The notes: generated by a model from the sequence alone, not told the origin. A DNA stretch of 64,000 nt from Streptomyces collinus Tu 365 (GCF_000444875.1 NC_022001.1:1-64000), one strand, 5' to 3'; positions 9,170 to 18,832 are shown, counted from the first letter of the stretch. Program-made: numbers and translations.

Positions 9170-9940
9170 TGCCGTCCGGCAAGGTGCCGGGAGCAGGACG
9201 CTACTACTTTGCGCAGCGGTCCCGCGCCAGAAAGTAGCGCCATGGGTACAGGTGCCCACCGCCGTCCGGACGGTCACGCCCAGAAAGCCCCGTACACAAT
9301 CGTCATCAATCGATCAAAAACGATCGAGAAAATCGGACATATAAGGGTGAATCAACGGCCCCGAGTGCGCCCGCGCGGACTTCGACGTCTCTCTGCGCAC
9401 CTGCCGCGCGCCCCTGCCTCACCGCTTCAAGATCCACAAGCGTGTCAACAAATCCACCAGCCCGCCATGTACGCGGCACCTCCAGCCGGGTCCGAGGGCA
9501 CCACCGGCCGGGCCCGCTCCGACGGCACCGCCGGCTGCGAGCCCCGGCTCTGCGCTGAGCTGACACGGGCTTGGAGGCTGACGCGGTGCGACTGGGGCTG
9601 TAGCTAGCCTCAGGCGGAACCAGCGGCGGTGGCGCCGGGCATGCAGCGCGCGCCCGGAACCGGGGCTGGTTCCGTTCCTCCTCCGCTTCATGGCCAGCGC
9701 GCTCCCTAGCCGCGCGTGTGGCACTCTCGTCAGCCAACCGACCGCCGCGAACCTCCCAGGTAGCGTCCTGGGTCACACTGGACGTCGTCCGGGGCCCATC
9801 AAAACCGCAGCTCATCGCCGTGATCCCGGGTGCTTCGACGCGCCAACTACTCCCCTGGGGAGCCCCATGGTGCTGGCCCGGTCCCGCTGAACCCTCGGCA
9901 GCCTCTTCCCCGGTACGGCGTCCGGTCACGACACGGCGGC

Positions 9941-10096
9941 CTAGAGGATGCCGACCGCGGCGGTGAGGGCGACACCGACCGGCGCCGCGAGCGCCGGCCG
10001 GCGGTGAACGACGTAGCCGAGGCCGACGACCACAGCCACGCCGACAACGGCCAGGAGCAGTACGACGCACAGCACGAGCAGGGTAATGACGTGCAT
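9941..10096 (-). CDS. Tiny two-helix membrane protein (51 aa)
   Basis: From ATG 10096 the product reads MHVITLLVLCVVLLLAVVGV then GYVVHRRPALAAPVGVALTA and AVGIL: a long N-terminal membrane helix, a basic turn with a tyrosine, an HRRP motif, and a second helix. An upstream ATG (10108) is also possible. It shares the Y-x2-[HY]-[RK]-x-P turn with the small proteins at 13072, 16398 and 47525. It lies downstream of the 846-aa multi-domain gene on the same strand. Confidence 0.5.
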   Translation of the reverse strand: MHVITLLVLCVVLLLAVVGVAVVVGLGYVVHRRPALAAPVGVALTAAVGIL

Positions 10097-10305
10097 CCCC
10101 TGCAGCATTTGAGCGGTCTGAGGAAAGGGCCGCCCGCAGCCCGCATGGCCGGCCGACCGAGCGGCCAGGCGGCTCGCGAGGGGGCGTTCGTCGGGATGCC
10201 GGCGGGCGAGGGCGAGAGGGGCTTGGGGAGCAGCTGCTGCGCTACAGCGCATGGCAAGCCGCCCCTCTGCCGGGGAGAGAGGCATCAAGGCTCTAGCAGT
10301 ACAAG

Positions 10306-12846
10306 TCATGACGCTGCAGCGCCGTTCTCGGGCTCTTGGGAAGGCGAGTTTATTTCCATGCCCTCTGACAGCCTGAGAAGGATGGGGTCGCGGGGCGCCA
10401 TCGGGTCCTGGCCACGGACCACGACTGTGTCCCGAAAAACCTGCTCCACCTCGCTGGCCGCGTGCGGATGAAGTGCGGCCTTCCCCGAGATCACACCGCG
10501 CAGGAACCAACGCGGACCGTCGACGCCTACGAAGCGCACGATCTGGAAGCCATCAGAGCCGTCCGGCAGCTGCACCTGCACTTGGGCCTGCAGCTCCCAT
10601 CCCAATGGCCCCTCGACTTCGTCGATGATGCCGCCCTGCTGGACAATTCCGGTGCCGATCTCCTCGCGTACCGCGTCCCAAATCCCTTCGCTTTTTGGCG
10701 CAGCGAAGGCTTGCAAGTGGATGGCGCTGTCGCGGAGCACTACGGTCGCCGAGATGATCGCGTTGCCCGCGACATCGACCCGTATCTCCATATTATCCAC
10801 AATCGGCAGTATTAGACCGCCGAAGTCTAGCCGACCTTCGACTGGTTGGTCGACTTCCGAGTAGTCCCATGGACCTTGTGATCTTGGGTTATTTCCTCTA
10901 GGGGTGACAGCTTTCGATGCAGCGCTTTTGTTCCGTTTTTTCCAAAAATCAGGAGTCGGTGGAATTGTATGCTTGTCGATGATGGCTTTGGCTTGCATGA
11001 GCACGTCTGCGGTGAGGCCTTGAACTCCAGTCAGCTCCGCACCGCGAAGATCTGTTTGCGTCAAATCAGCATCGGCCAGATTGGCGTCCGCTAGTTGCGC
11101 GTATTGCATATTCGCATTTTGAAGGTGCGACCCGCTGAAGTTTACTCCCTCTAGTTGAGCACCGCGAAAGTCAGTCCCTACAAGTGATAGCCTCGATAGA
11201 TTGGCTCCGTGCAGGTCCAGGGTGCGATTCGGTTCACTTTGCGACAGCACGATTTCCAGTGCGTTTCGCACACTGGCCGACGGTGGGCTGGCTTCTGGCT
11301 CTGCCGGAGAGCGGCGGATGTAGGAACAGAGTGCTTGCATGATTTCTGGTGTTGTGTGCGGCAGTTCCCGGCTCAGCGTTGCCAGCTTGGAAACTGCTGA
11401 GATTCGTTCGTACTCGATGTGCGAGTGGAGTCGGCGGATCTGTGCAGCGACCAAGAGTTCTGCCGGCTGTTCGCGTGGTGGTTGCGTGGCAGGGTTGTCG
11501 AGGTCGACGCCGCGCGTTGCCAGGTAGGCAACGGGGTCGACCTGTCCTGTTTCCGGGCCTGTATGGATCTGCAGGTGAAGTTGGGGGATGGTGCTGTTGC
11601 CGGTCGCCCCACTGTCGCCCAGTTTGGCGCCTGCTTCGACCGCTTGTCCTTGACGTACACAAATTGCGGACAGGTGGGAATAGGAACTGTAGAACAAATC
11701 CTCTTTGTGCCATATGACGACCTGGTAGCCATATGAGCCGGCCCACCCAGCCCTCGCAACTGTGCCATCAGTAATGGATTTTACGGGTGTCCTCATGGGG
11801 ACATCGAAGTCAATTCCTTTGTGGTCATTTCCCGACCAATGTGACTCGACGAGACAGAACCCCCTGATGACGAGTGCATTGACAGGGGCTACGTATTCCT
11901 CGGTGCGCTCGTTCGGAGCGGTAGAGGGTTCCGCGTGGTCCTTGGACGAGTAGGTGCCGCGGTCCTGAGTCGGCACCCTTGCGGTGTTGTGTAACGAGGC
12001 TGGCTCGTCGTCCTCATCCAGCTCGTGCCAGTTCCGAAGATTCACCATGTCTTTCATTTTTCCCTTCAGCGTCTCTAGCTGAAGGCGCAGTTCCTCACTT
12101 TTTTCTCTCTCTTCTCGCAGTTGCACCTGGTGCGCGTCGTGTTCTTGCTGGGCTGCTACCCGGGCTGCCCGTCTCGCGTGGCGCAGCTGTTCGTGCAGCT
12201 CTTGACACTTCCGAAGGGCATTGTCACGGTCGGTCTCGGCGTTCCGAAGTTCTTCCTTGAGCGATGCTATTTCCTCGGCGAGACGGTCCCGAATGAGTTG
12301 GTTCTGCGTTCGCTCATTTTGCAGATATTTCTGAACTTCTGCGTTCTTGGAGTCTGCTGCGGCGGCCGACTCTTCGAGAGCCCGGCACCTCTGCTCAAGC
12401 TTTTCCCTCGCTCCGTGCGCAGCGGCGATCTCTCCTCTGATCTCTTCTACTATCTGCTGCGTGGACTCGAGTTCCCTCTGTGCTTTTTTCTTCTCTTGCC
12501 CGACGATGAAAGCATGGTATTCGTGAGGGTTCTTTTCTCGAATGTAGTTGTAGTAGAGAAGGAGATTGGTGTCATGCACTTCTTCAGTGACAGCTCTTCC
12601 CGTCTTCTCTTCTAAGGCTGTGAAGAAACTGTCGTAGAAGGACCGGGAAGGCGGCCGGTCTCCAGACAAGATTCGAGAAACCTGTCCGCGTGAGACGCCA
12701 ACGTCATCGGCGAGTTCCCCCAGATTGCTCCAGCCGCTGTGCTGGTACAGCTGCCTGAACAGCTCGATGAGAGCGCGTTGCGGCTCCCTCAGGCCCGGCT
12801 TGATCGGGTTGAGGCCCGGCGGCTGTGCCTTGTCCTGATCACCCAT
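10306..12846 (-). CDS. HTH / coiled-coil / M23 peptidase / pentapeptide / DUF3710 fusion protein (846 aa)
   Basis: Five recognisable parts lie in one frame. Residues about 25-80: XRE-like HTH (LADDVGVSRGQVSRILSGD). About 115-265: a long charged coiled coil. About 315-430: an M23 metallopeptidase domain, with HKGIDFDVPM (metal-site H and D), SYSHLS and LHLQIH, all expected zinc and catalytic residues present. About 535-605: pentapeptide repeats (LVGTDFRGAQLEGVNFSG). About 655-838: DUF3710 (GPWDYSEVDQPVEGRLDFGG, AFAAPKSEGIWDAVREEIG, FVGVDGPRWFLRGV, PMAPRDPILLRLSEG), normally a stand-alone actinobacterial chromosomal protein. No signal peptide or membrane helix is visible, so the peptidase would be cytoplasmic unless exported by other means. 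GGGGG precedes ATG 12846. Domain calls are firm; the role of the fusion is unknown. Confidence 0.85.
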   Translation of the reverse strand: MGDQDKAQPPGLNPIKPGLREPQRALIELFRQLYQHSGWSNLGELADDVGVSRGQVSRILSGDRPPSRSFYDSFFTALEEKTGRAVTEEVHDTNLLLYYNYIREKNPHEYHAFIVGQEKKKAQRELESTQQIVEEIRGEIAAAHGAREKLEQRCRALEESAAAADSKNAEVQKYLQNERTQNQLIRDRLAEEIASLKEELRNAETDRDNALRKCQELHEQLRHARRAARVAAQQEHDAHQVQLREEREKSEELRLQLETLKGKMKDMVNLRNWHELDEDDEPASLHNTARVPTQDRGTYSSKDHAEPSTAPNERTEEYVAPVNALVIRGFCLVESHWSGNDHKGIDFDVPMRTPVKSITDGTVARAGWAGSYGYQVVIWHKEDLFYSSYSHLSAICVRQGQAVEAGAKLGDSGATGNSTIPQLHLQIHTGPETGQVDPVAYLATRGVDLDNPATQPPREQPAELLVAAQIRRLHSHIEYERISAVSKLATLSRELPHTTPEIMQALCSYIRRSPAEPEASPPSASVRNALEIVLSQSEPNRTLDLHGANLSRLSLVGTDFRGAQLEGVNFSGSHLQNANMQYAQLADANLADADLTQTDLRGAELTGVQGLTADVLMQAKAIIDKHTIPPTPDFWKKRNKSAASKAVTPRGNNPRSQGPWDYSEVDQPVEGRLDFGGLILPIVDNMEIRVDVAGNAIISATVVLRDSAIHLQAFAAPKSEGIWDAVREEIGTGIVQQGGIIDEVEGPLGWELQAQVQVQLPDGSDGFQIVRFVGVDGPRWFLRGVISGKAALHPHAASEVEQVFRDTVVVRGQDPMAPRDPILLRLSEGMEINSPSQEPENGAAAS

Positions 12847-13071
12847 CCATCCCCCATCGTGCGTTGCCTTGCTGGAAATCGTCCCACTTCAAAGGGGTCT
12901 GACGGTGCGTCTTACGGCAACGCACAGCGGCGTTTCAGAGTGATCGTGCCGCACAGCGCGTGGCCCACCTCCTGGGCTTCTCGGAGAGTCTGTGCGGTTC
13001 AGACGGAGACCCGCTCGCCCCTGACCTGCCAGAGCCGCGGGCGTGCGGGTCTCCACGGCCGAAGGAAACGC

Positions 13072-13296
13072 ATGCTCATCGACCTGACCACCATTGTCGT
13101 CCTTGTTCTCGGAGGACTGGCGGTGTACATCGCCCACAAGCGTCCCGAGCTCGGAAGCGCTCTTGGAGTGGGAGCCGTCGTCATCACGCTCCTAATCCTG
13201 CTGCTGCAGGGCCAAGACCAGGGACAGGCAGCCTCCCAAAGGCCGCTGCCGGCCACCAGCTCTTCTCCGACCGGGCAGGGCTGCACCAAGCACTGA
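13072..13296 (+). CDS. Small two-helix membrane protein (74 aa)
   Basis: ATG 13072 follows GAAGGAAA. The product opens MLIDLTTIVVLVLGGLAVYI then AHKRPELGSALGVGAVVITL and LILLLQG, followed by a hydrophilic tail. Two membrane helices flank the turn YIAHKRPE. It belongs to the same small family as the products at 9941, 16398 and 47525. It is divergent from the 846-aa fusion gene (start 12846) and ends one base from the end of the 461-aa gene, which it meets tail to tail. Confidence 0.7.
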   Translation: MLIDLTTIVVLVLGGLAVYIAHKRPELGSALGVGAVVITLLILLLQGQDQGQAASQRPLPATSSSPTGQGCTKH

Positions 13297-14682
13297 TCAC
13301 GCACTGAACATTGTCCAACCGGCGCGGGCAGGAGAGTAGCTACCAGTCCTGCCCGCCATCCGGTTCGCACGACAGCCGTCTCGAGGAAAGCCCTGAGCAC
13401 CGCCACTACAGGCCCGGGCCACCCCATGAAATTTGAGCGGAGTTCCTGATTCTGCGAGATGAGACGTGGCTAGCACGGCGAGCAGCAGAGTCAGGGTGAT
13501 ATGGCTCTCCCAGTACACGGAGACAGGCCGGCTGCCGTAGTGCGCGGAGGGGGGCGGCGGTGGGACCGGAGAGCGGTACCCGCCTACGGCCGGTGTGGAG
13601 GGCGGAGTCCGCCTACTGGAAGTGCTGGGCGAGGCCGTCGGTCCACCCGAGTCACCGAGCCGAGCATCCGCGGTGGTGGCTGCTGCGGGATCATGGGGTT
13701 CCGTGGATGCGGTGGAACCGGGGCCCGGGGACGTTCCTGCAGATGGCGTCGGGGATGCATTTCCTTCTGCACCTCCCCGGGCTCCGGCCAGCGAGGTTGC
13801 AAATACGTTTGCAAGGGGCCCCATCGCCAGGGCGAGCTGGGACTTGGCAAGCGCCTCCCGCAGCGCCTTGACTTCCTTCCGCGCCTTCTTCCGCTCCTGT
13901 TCCGCCAGGACGGCGCGTGCCCGCGCCGTGGACAGTTCATCCTGCATGAGCAGCCGTTCGTCGCGTGCGCTCTCGCGGGCCGTCTCGCACTCGGCGTGCG
14001 CCTGGTTGTAGCGGTCCTGCCAGTTCTTCAGCACATTCTCGACGTCCGTCAGGCGCTCCTCCAGTTTGTCGACGTGCCGCTGCGCCGCGGCCAGCTCGGC
14101 ACTCAGCCGCCTGGCCTCGGCGTCCGCCACGTCGAAGCCCCTCTGCAGTTGCTTGAGCCGCTCGACCATCGTCTTGGCTTCTTCCAGCTGGCCCGTGAGC
14201 CGCTCGTGCACCGCGCGCCACCCGGACCAGCCGTCGAAGGTCTCGACCAGTTCCTTCTGGGTCTGTACCAGGGCGCGTTGCGCCGGCAGGTCGACCGCTT
14301 TACGTGCACGCGCCAGCAGACGCAGGCCCTCCACCAGCTCCGCGTCGCTGACTGGCCGGGCGATGGATTCGTTGAGGGCCGCGACGAACGTGCGCACCTT
14401 ATTCGTCTGCGGCAGGTTCACCGCGTTCAGCCACCGTGACAGCGTGCTCTGGTCGATGCCCAGCCGTGCTTTCTCGAGCTCTGTGCCGTAGTCGCTCGTC
14501 ATCTTGACGGTGGCCGCCTGGGTGAGTGAGTCCCATCCGCCCCGCTCCAGGCACTCCTCTAACCACGCCACCCACGCCTGCCACTCGGGGCAGCGCTGCT
14601 GCCTCTCAGGCTTCTCCTTACCCCTGCCGACCCTGCCGAGATCCCAGTGAGCCGGGTGATGCGGCCCTTTGCCGTCGTCCAT
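13297..14682 (-). CDS. HTH / coiled-coil protein (461 aa)
   Basis: ATG 14682 follows GGGGGT. The N-terminal 110 residues resemble those of the neighbouring 14783-16081 product: a tryptophan-rich segment (CPEWQAWVAWLEECLERGGW), then a probable HTH (GIDQSTLSRWLNAVNLPQ) and DAELVEGLRLLARARK. Residues about 130-300 form a continuous coiled coil (VERLKQLQRGFDVADAEARR). The tail is Ser/Thr/Pro-rich, with a short hydrophobic segment near 400 (HITLTLLLAVLATSH). It may be a membrane-tethered DNA-binding coiled-coil protein. Function unknown. Confidence 0.75.
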   Translation of the reverse strand: MDDGKGPHHPAHWDLGRVGRGKEKPERQQRCPEWQAWVAWLEECLERGGWDSLTQAATVKMTSDYGTELEKARLGIDQSTLSRWLNAVNLPQTNKVRTFVAALNESIARPVSDAELVEGLRLLARARKAVDLPAQRALVQTQKELVETFDGWSGWRAVHERLTGQLEEAKTMVERLKQLQRGFDVADAEARRLSAELAAAQRHVDKLEERLTDVENVLKNWQDRYNQAHAECETARESARDERLLMQDELSTARARAVLAEQERKKARKEVKALREALAKSQLALAMGPLANVFATSLAGARGGAEGNASPTPSAGTSPGPGSTASTEPHDPAAATTADARLGDSGGPTASPSTSSRRTPPSTPAVGGYRSPVPPPPPSAHYGSRPVSVYWESHITLTLLLAVLATSHLAESGTPLKFHGVARACSGGAQGFPRDGCRANRMAGRTGSYSPARAGWTMFSA

Positions 14683-14782
14683 ACGTCACCCCCGTTGCAC
14701 CCGAGGCTTGCGCTGCGTTTCCCGCCTGTCCTCCCCCCAGGACACCCTGAGGCAGGTGGGATGGGCTGCCCGTACTCGCGGC

Positions 14783-16081
14783 TCAGATTTGTGTGCCGTC
14801 GCCCAGAGCGAACGGGTTCGTGCCGCCGTCTTCGGCGTTGACCGGCCTCTTACGCGGCAGACGAGCGCGCGGCTCAAGCCGGATGTGGTACAGATCCGCG
14901 ATAAATCGACGCAGAATACCGGGCTTGCCATCAGAAGGGTCGTAGTAATGCACACCGACCATGTTCGTCAGCCTGCGGGGGCTCGGCCCCTTCTCTTCCT
15001 CGCCCAATCGCAGGGCTAGCAGGTAGATGTCGTCGCGGTCCCAGGTGTCGCGGATGGTGCGGAGAAATCGCTCCGGATACGGCTCGGTCTTCAAACGCAG
15101 GACGGCCTCGTCAATCTTCTGCAGACGGTCCGCGGCCTTCTGGTCCTCGCGCTGCCGGGTGGTGCGAAGCTCTTCCCTCAGGCTGTTGGCGTCAACGCTC
15201 AGCTTGTCCCAGGCCGTCTCGGCTTCGTGCCGTGCCGCCTCGGCTTCCTGCAGGTCCTGGCCGGTCAACCAGACGGCGGCCCGTAGGTCGCACAGCTCGT
15301 CCTGCATCGCCATACGCTCTTGCCGTGCGGCCGCTCGGGCCGTCTCGTACTCGGCGCGCAGGCCCTCGTAGCGGGCCTGCCAGCCCTCCAGAGCGGCATG
15401 GACACCGGCCAGCCTCTCTTCCAGCTGCCGAACGCGACGCACTGCCGCGTCGTAGTCGTCCCGCAGTGCCTCGCTGGCAGTCTCGACCTCCGCGATCCGC
15501 TGCTGCAGGCGTTCAACGGAAGAACGGGCTTCCTCCAGCTGGCCGGCCAGGCGGTCCCTGAGCCCACGCATCTCCTCGAGCCTGGCCGAAGCCTCGGCCA
15601 GGTCGCGCTCCCGCTGCTCGACGTCGCACTGGGCCGGAAGCATGGCCGCGTCCCGGGCGACCCGCGCGGCCTCCAGCAGCCGCAGGCCCTCGGCCAGCTC
15701 AGCCCCCGTGAGCCGGTCAGGAACGTTCCCGCCGATACGCCGGCGCTCCTCAATGCGCTCGTTGAGGCACTCCATGACGGTCTGAAAGAGCCTCGGGCCC
15801 GGCAGGTGCTTGCCGTCAAGCCACCGCGACATAGTGCTCTCGACGACGTGAAGCTGCCGACGCGGAATCTCGCGGCCCTTGCCGTCGGTCGTGATCACCT
15901 CCCTGCTGGTCTGCCCAAGCGAGGTGAATCCACCACGGGCAAGAGCGTCAGCGAACCACACAAGCCACGCCCGCCTGTTCGCAGGCAGGCCCGGCGGCGG
16001 CCACTCGGCCTTGCCGTCATCCTTCTTGCGGCCCTTCCACTGCGCAGGATGGAAGGGATTGCTCCCAGCGCTCTCGTTCAT
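14783..16081 (-). CDS. HTH / coiled-coil protein (432 aa)
   Basis: I place the start at ATG 16081 (MNESAGSNPFHPAQWKGRKK) because GGGGGGA lies at the right distance; upstream sequence in frame is out of character. The N-terminus parallels the 461-aa neighbour: WLVWFADALARGGFTSLGQT, HTH-like VESTMSRWLDGKHLPGPR, then TGAELAEGLRLLEAARVARD. About 140-325 is a coiled coil. The end differs: a globular domain (YPERFLRTIRDTWDRDDIYL, RRLTNMVGVHYYDPSDGKPG) of unknown type. The gene lies about 100 bp upstream of the 461-aa gene, same strand, so they may be co-transcribed. Confidence 0.75.
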   Translation of the reverse strand: MNESAGSNPFHPAQWKGRKKDDGKAEWPPPGLPANRRAWLVWFADALARGGFTSLGQTSREVITTDGKGREIPRRQLHVVESTMSRWLDGKHLPGPRLFQTVMECLNERIEERRRIGGNVPDRLTGAELAEGLRLLEAARVARDAAMLPAQCDVEQRERDLAEASARLEEMRGLRDRLAGQLEEARSSVERLQQRIAEVETASEALRDDYDAAVRRVRQLEERLAGVHAALEGWQARYEGLRAEYETARAAARQERMAMQDELCDLRAAVWLTGQDLQEAEAARHEAETAWDKLSVDANSLREELRTTRQREDQKAADRLQKIDEAVLRLKTEPYPERFLRTIRDTWDRDDIYLLALRLGEEEKGPSPRRLTNMVGVHYYDPSDGKPGILRRFIADLYHIRLEPRARLPRKRPVNAEDGGTNPFALGDGTQI

Positions 16082-16397
16082 GTGTCCCCCCAGCGCGCCG
16101 ATCTCGCGCGCGTCCTGGTGCGTCCCCACGCACCTCATGGACCTGTTGTTCCCCTGCAACGGGCGGTGCACCCCCCTGGTTGCACGTGCCTCGAGGCGGC
16201 TTGCTTCCCTGCGTTTCTCGGTTGCAGCTTCCGCAGCAGCTTCGCCCCCGATTTCGTAGGTGGTGCGCTCGCGGAAACCGACCATCGGTCCTCGGGGCGC
16301 CGGCCCCGGCCCGCCGTCGGGAACCAAGGGGTGGCCCGCCGTGAGCGACTTGCCGGAAGCAGCACGGCGGGCCTGGAACCCGGAACAAGGGGGCTCC

Positions 16398-16547
16398 ATG
16401 AACGGCCAGATCAGCGTCCGCACCGTCCTCCTCATCATCGTGGGGGCCGCCGCCGGATGTCTCGCCTACCGCGCGCCGGAATTTGGCGTGGCCCTGATGG
16501 TCGGCGTAGGCGTGGTCGGCCTGTTGCACATCCTGATGGGCGAGTAA
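16398..16547 (+). CDS. Tiny two-helix membrane protein (49 aa)
   Basis: ATG 16398 follows AAGGGGG. The whole product is MNGQISVRTVLLIIVGAAAG then CLAYRAPEFGVALMVGVGVV and GLLHILMGE: two helices separated by the turn LAYRAPEF. It is the closest look-alike of the 13072 product and, like it, is divergent from an HTH/coiled-coil gene (start 16081). A hairpin terminator follows directly. Confidence 0.65.
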   Translation: MNGQISVRTVLLIIVGAAAGCLAYRAPEFGVALMVGVGVVGLLHILMGE

Positions 16548-16558
16548 CCCAGGGCTCT

Positions 16559-16603
16559 GGGTCCCTGGCTGGGGATAGATCTGCCATCCGCGGCCAGGGA
16601 CCC
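16559..16603 (+). terminator. Hairpin terminator after the 49-aa membrane protein
   Basis: Perfect 11-bp stem GGGTCCCTGGC (16559-16569) with GCCAGGGACCC (16593-16603), 12 bp after the stop codon of the small membrane protein. The following 430 bases, to 17033, hold no gene I can support. Confidence 0.6.
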
Positions 16604-17033
16604 GGGGGCCTCGTACGTGTACCTGAGTCAGTCGCCAATCGACGGGCTGGCCGCCGGGCTACTCGTTGCCGGCGAGCGGTCGCAAGCAGGCGCTCAGCAG
16701 CGTGATTGCTTCGGCCGTGCCGTGACCGCTTCCCAGTCGCCGGAAGGCTTGCTCGGCCGACGGCCTCTGCGCCACCCTGTCGCGGCTACACGCGGTGGTC
16801 GTCTTGTCGTGGAGCTTCGACAGCGACTCCTAGGGACGTGTCCCCGATGCCGTCCTCACCCGCTGCTGGCGGGGCGCTGCAGGCGATCAGAGGTGGCACT
16901 ACCGACGCATTGCAGTGCAATGCATTGAACGGTACGGTAGACGCGAAGCTAGCTGCCGCGGGCGGCTAGAAGTGGAGCCAGGTGACCTGGGGCAGACCGG
17001 GAGCCTGGCTCGGCGTCTTTCTGGGCCCGGATT

Positions 17034-17609
17034 TCAACAGTCAGTGGCCACGTCGAAGTCGATCAGCGTCTCCCCCAGCAGGTCGGTGTAGCGGCTGTCG
17101 CCCAGCCGCTGGGCGCGGACGGCCCCAGCGACGATGTCTGAGATCCACAGCAGGGGCTCCGTGGCGCCGGGAATGTGCTCGGCCCGCATCATGCTGCCCT
17201 TGGGCAGGACGGTCTGCCGGACCGTGGCTATGGTGCGGATGTCCCGGGCGTTGAGTTCGTCTTCCCGCGCTTCCAGGCACAGGCGAGATACGCCGAACCC
17301 GTGGAGCTCCTGGATGAGGGCGCTCAGGCACTTGCTGCGGGCCCGTTCCTGTTTGCGGCGGGGCACTGGGGAGCCGACCGAGACGACGTGGAGCCCCTCC
17401 TGGGCGGCCACCGTCTGAGCGGCATCCTTGCGCTCGGTGCGGTCCATCTCGTTCCAGTGCAGCTTCGCGGTGTCGCGTGGGCCTTTCAGCCCTCGCATCG
17501 TCAGACGGGCGGTGCCGGCGACGGCAGGGTCAAGGACCGTGGCGGCGATGATGTAGAAGCCGGCGGTCTCGTGCTCGCGGAACGACTCGTCCAGCCAGGC
17601 CGTCCTCAC
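17034..17609 (-). CDS. DUF3800-like protein
   Basis: The product contains VRTAWLDESFREHE at its start followed by GFYIIAATVLDP, the N-terminal strand and acidic Asp-Glu-Ser signature of DUF3800 proteins, which have an RNase H-like fold. Later acidic blocks include LCLEAREDELNARD and LLWISDIVAGAVRA, where the conserved aspartate is expected. I use GTG 17609, just before the first strand; a longer version from ATG 17711 would overlap the upstream gene by 47 bp. It follows the winged-helix gene on the same strand. Family fairly sure; substrate unknown. Confidence 0.65.
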   Translation of the reverse strand: MRTAWLDESFREHETAGFYIIAATVLDPAVAGTARLTMRGLKGPRDTAKLHWNEMDRTERKDAAQTVAAQEGLHVVSVGSPVPRRKQERARSKCLSALIQELHGFGVSRLCLEAREDELNARDIRTIATVRQTVLPKGSMMRAEHIPGATEPLLWISDIVAGAVRAQRLGDSRYTDLLGETLIDFDVATDC

Positions 17610-17664
17610 CTCGTCGTTGTCGTTGTGGGTACGCGGACGTTCCCCCCTGGTACGGGCTATGAGG

Positions 17665-18540
17665 TCACCTCCCTGGTCTGGCGGCCGCGGCCGCAAGCTT
17701 CTTGGTGTCATTGCTGCTGGCCGTCTTGCCCGTGCTGCCGGTGGGCTGGGCGGCCTGCTTGCGGGGCTTGCGCGGCCGCATGGCGGTGGTGCGCTGGTAC
17801 TGGTAGGCCAGGGTGAAGCCGCTGGGCGCCAGCGGGGCCTGCTTGAACTCCGGACGGCGCTCGACGAGGCCGAGCTCGAGCAGCTTCTTCAGGCCGCGCT
17901 CGTGGGTGTCGGACGACCAGCCGTACCACTGCGGTGCCTTCTCGGCGGGGAACTTCGACCAGTTCTTCTCGCGCAGCACCACCAGGAGCAGCGCCAGGGC
18001 GGGCAGGTCGACCACTTCGTCGTAGCCCTTGGTCCAGAACGTCGAGGGGATCTGCAGGTACAGGTCCTCGTCGGTCTGGCCCAGCGGCCGCTCGTAGGGG
18101 TCGCCGTGGCCGTCCTCGCGCAGCAGGGTGACGGTGATCTGCGTGCCGGAGCGGGTGCAGGTGATCAGGTTGCGGTCCTGGAGCCGGCGCAGAGTGCGCC
18201 AGGCGCCGGTGCGCGCGGCCTGGTCGGTAGCGGTGCGGTCGATGTCCATCATGCGCGCCCACACGGCGCTGTCATGGCGGGTCGACCAGCCGTCCGCGCC
18301 GCTGCCGTTGCTGCAGGCGGCCACGATCAGCAGGTACGCCTTCAGTCCGCGCAGGTCCCGTCCGGTCACGAACTCGCTGAGCGGTCCGTGCCTGCTCGCG
18401 GCGCCTCTGGGCGCCTGTACGAATGTCTTGCGCAGCGGGACGTTGGCGCGGATCGAGCGGCGGAGGATCGCCGTGCGGGTGTCGCGGCCCGTCGCCTTGA
18501 CTGCCTGTATGTCCCGCTCGGCGGGCGAAGTCGTCTTCAT
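17665..18540 (-). CDS. Winged-helix / HTH plasmid protein (291 aa)
   Basis: ATG 18540 follows GGGGGC. Residues about 70-145 look like a winged helix (GLKAYLLIVAACSNGSG, AWRTLRRLQDRNLITCTRSG), and a second one follows at 180-250 (LPALALLLVVLREKNWSKFP, YGWSSDTHERGLKKLLELGL, VERRPEFKQAPLAPSGFTLA). The tail is basic and Ala/Lys-rich. Double winged-helix proteins of this kind are common on Streptomyces mobile elements and may act in replication or regulation. It stands between tpg and the DUF3800-like gene, all on one strand, inside the maintenance block. No gene name can be assigned. Confidence 0.65.
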   Translation of the reverse strand: MKTTSPAERDIQAVKATGRDTRTAILRRSIRANVPLRKTFVQAPRGAASRHGPLSEFVTGRDLRGLKAYLLIVAACSNGSGADGWSTRHDSAVWARMMDIDRTATDQAARTGAWRTLRRLQDRNLITCTRSGTQITVTLLREDGHGDPYERPLGQTDEDLYLQIPSTFWTKGYDEVVDLPALALLLVVLREKNWSKFPAEKAPQWYGWSSDTHERGLKKLLELGLVERRPEFKQAPLAPSGFTLAYQYQRTTAMRPRKPRKQAAQPTGSTGKTASSNDTKKLAAAAARPGR

Positions 18541-18832
18541 GCCCCCGAAGTTAGACGTACTGCTATGGCGAGAACAACCAGTTCAGCCTCTCCCCGCCTG
18601 GCCGTGTGAGCGGGTATATGAGAGGGCCAAGTGAGAGGTCAAGGTGAGAGGACCACCTGGAACCACTGTGTAAGGACAATCTGGGATCGAGTACGTTCCA
18701 GCTCTTGCGTCTGCCCGTCCCGTATTGCCCGCTGGGCCGCTACGGCACAGGTCGCCGACCACTTGGACTTCCCCGCCTCGACGCCAGACCGCACCACACA
18801 CAATCAGACATAACGGGCATTCAGATCGGCTT

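Noticed and set aside
17665..18540. The winged-helix protein as the missing Tap
   Set aside because: Tap is far larger and has a different N-terminal HTH; this protein has two winged-helix-like parts and no helicase-size region.
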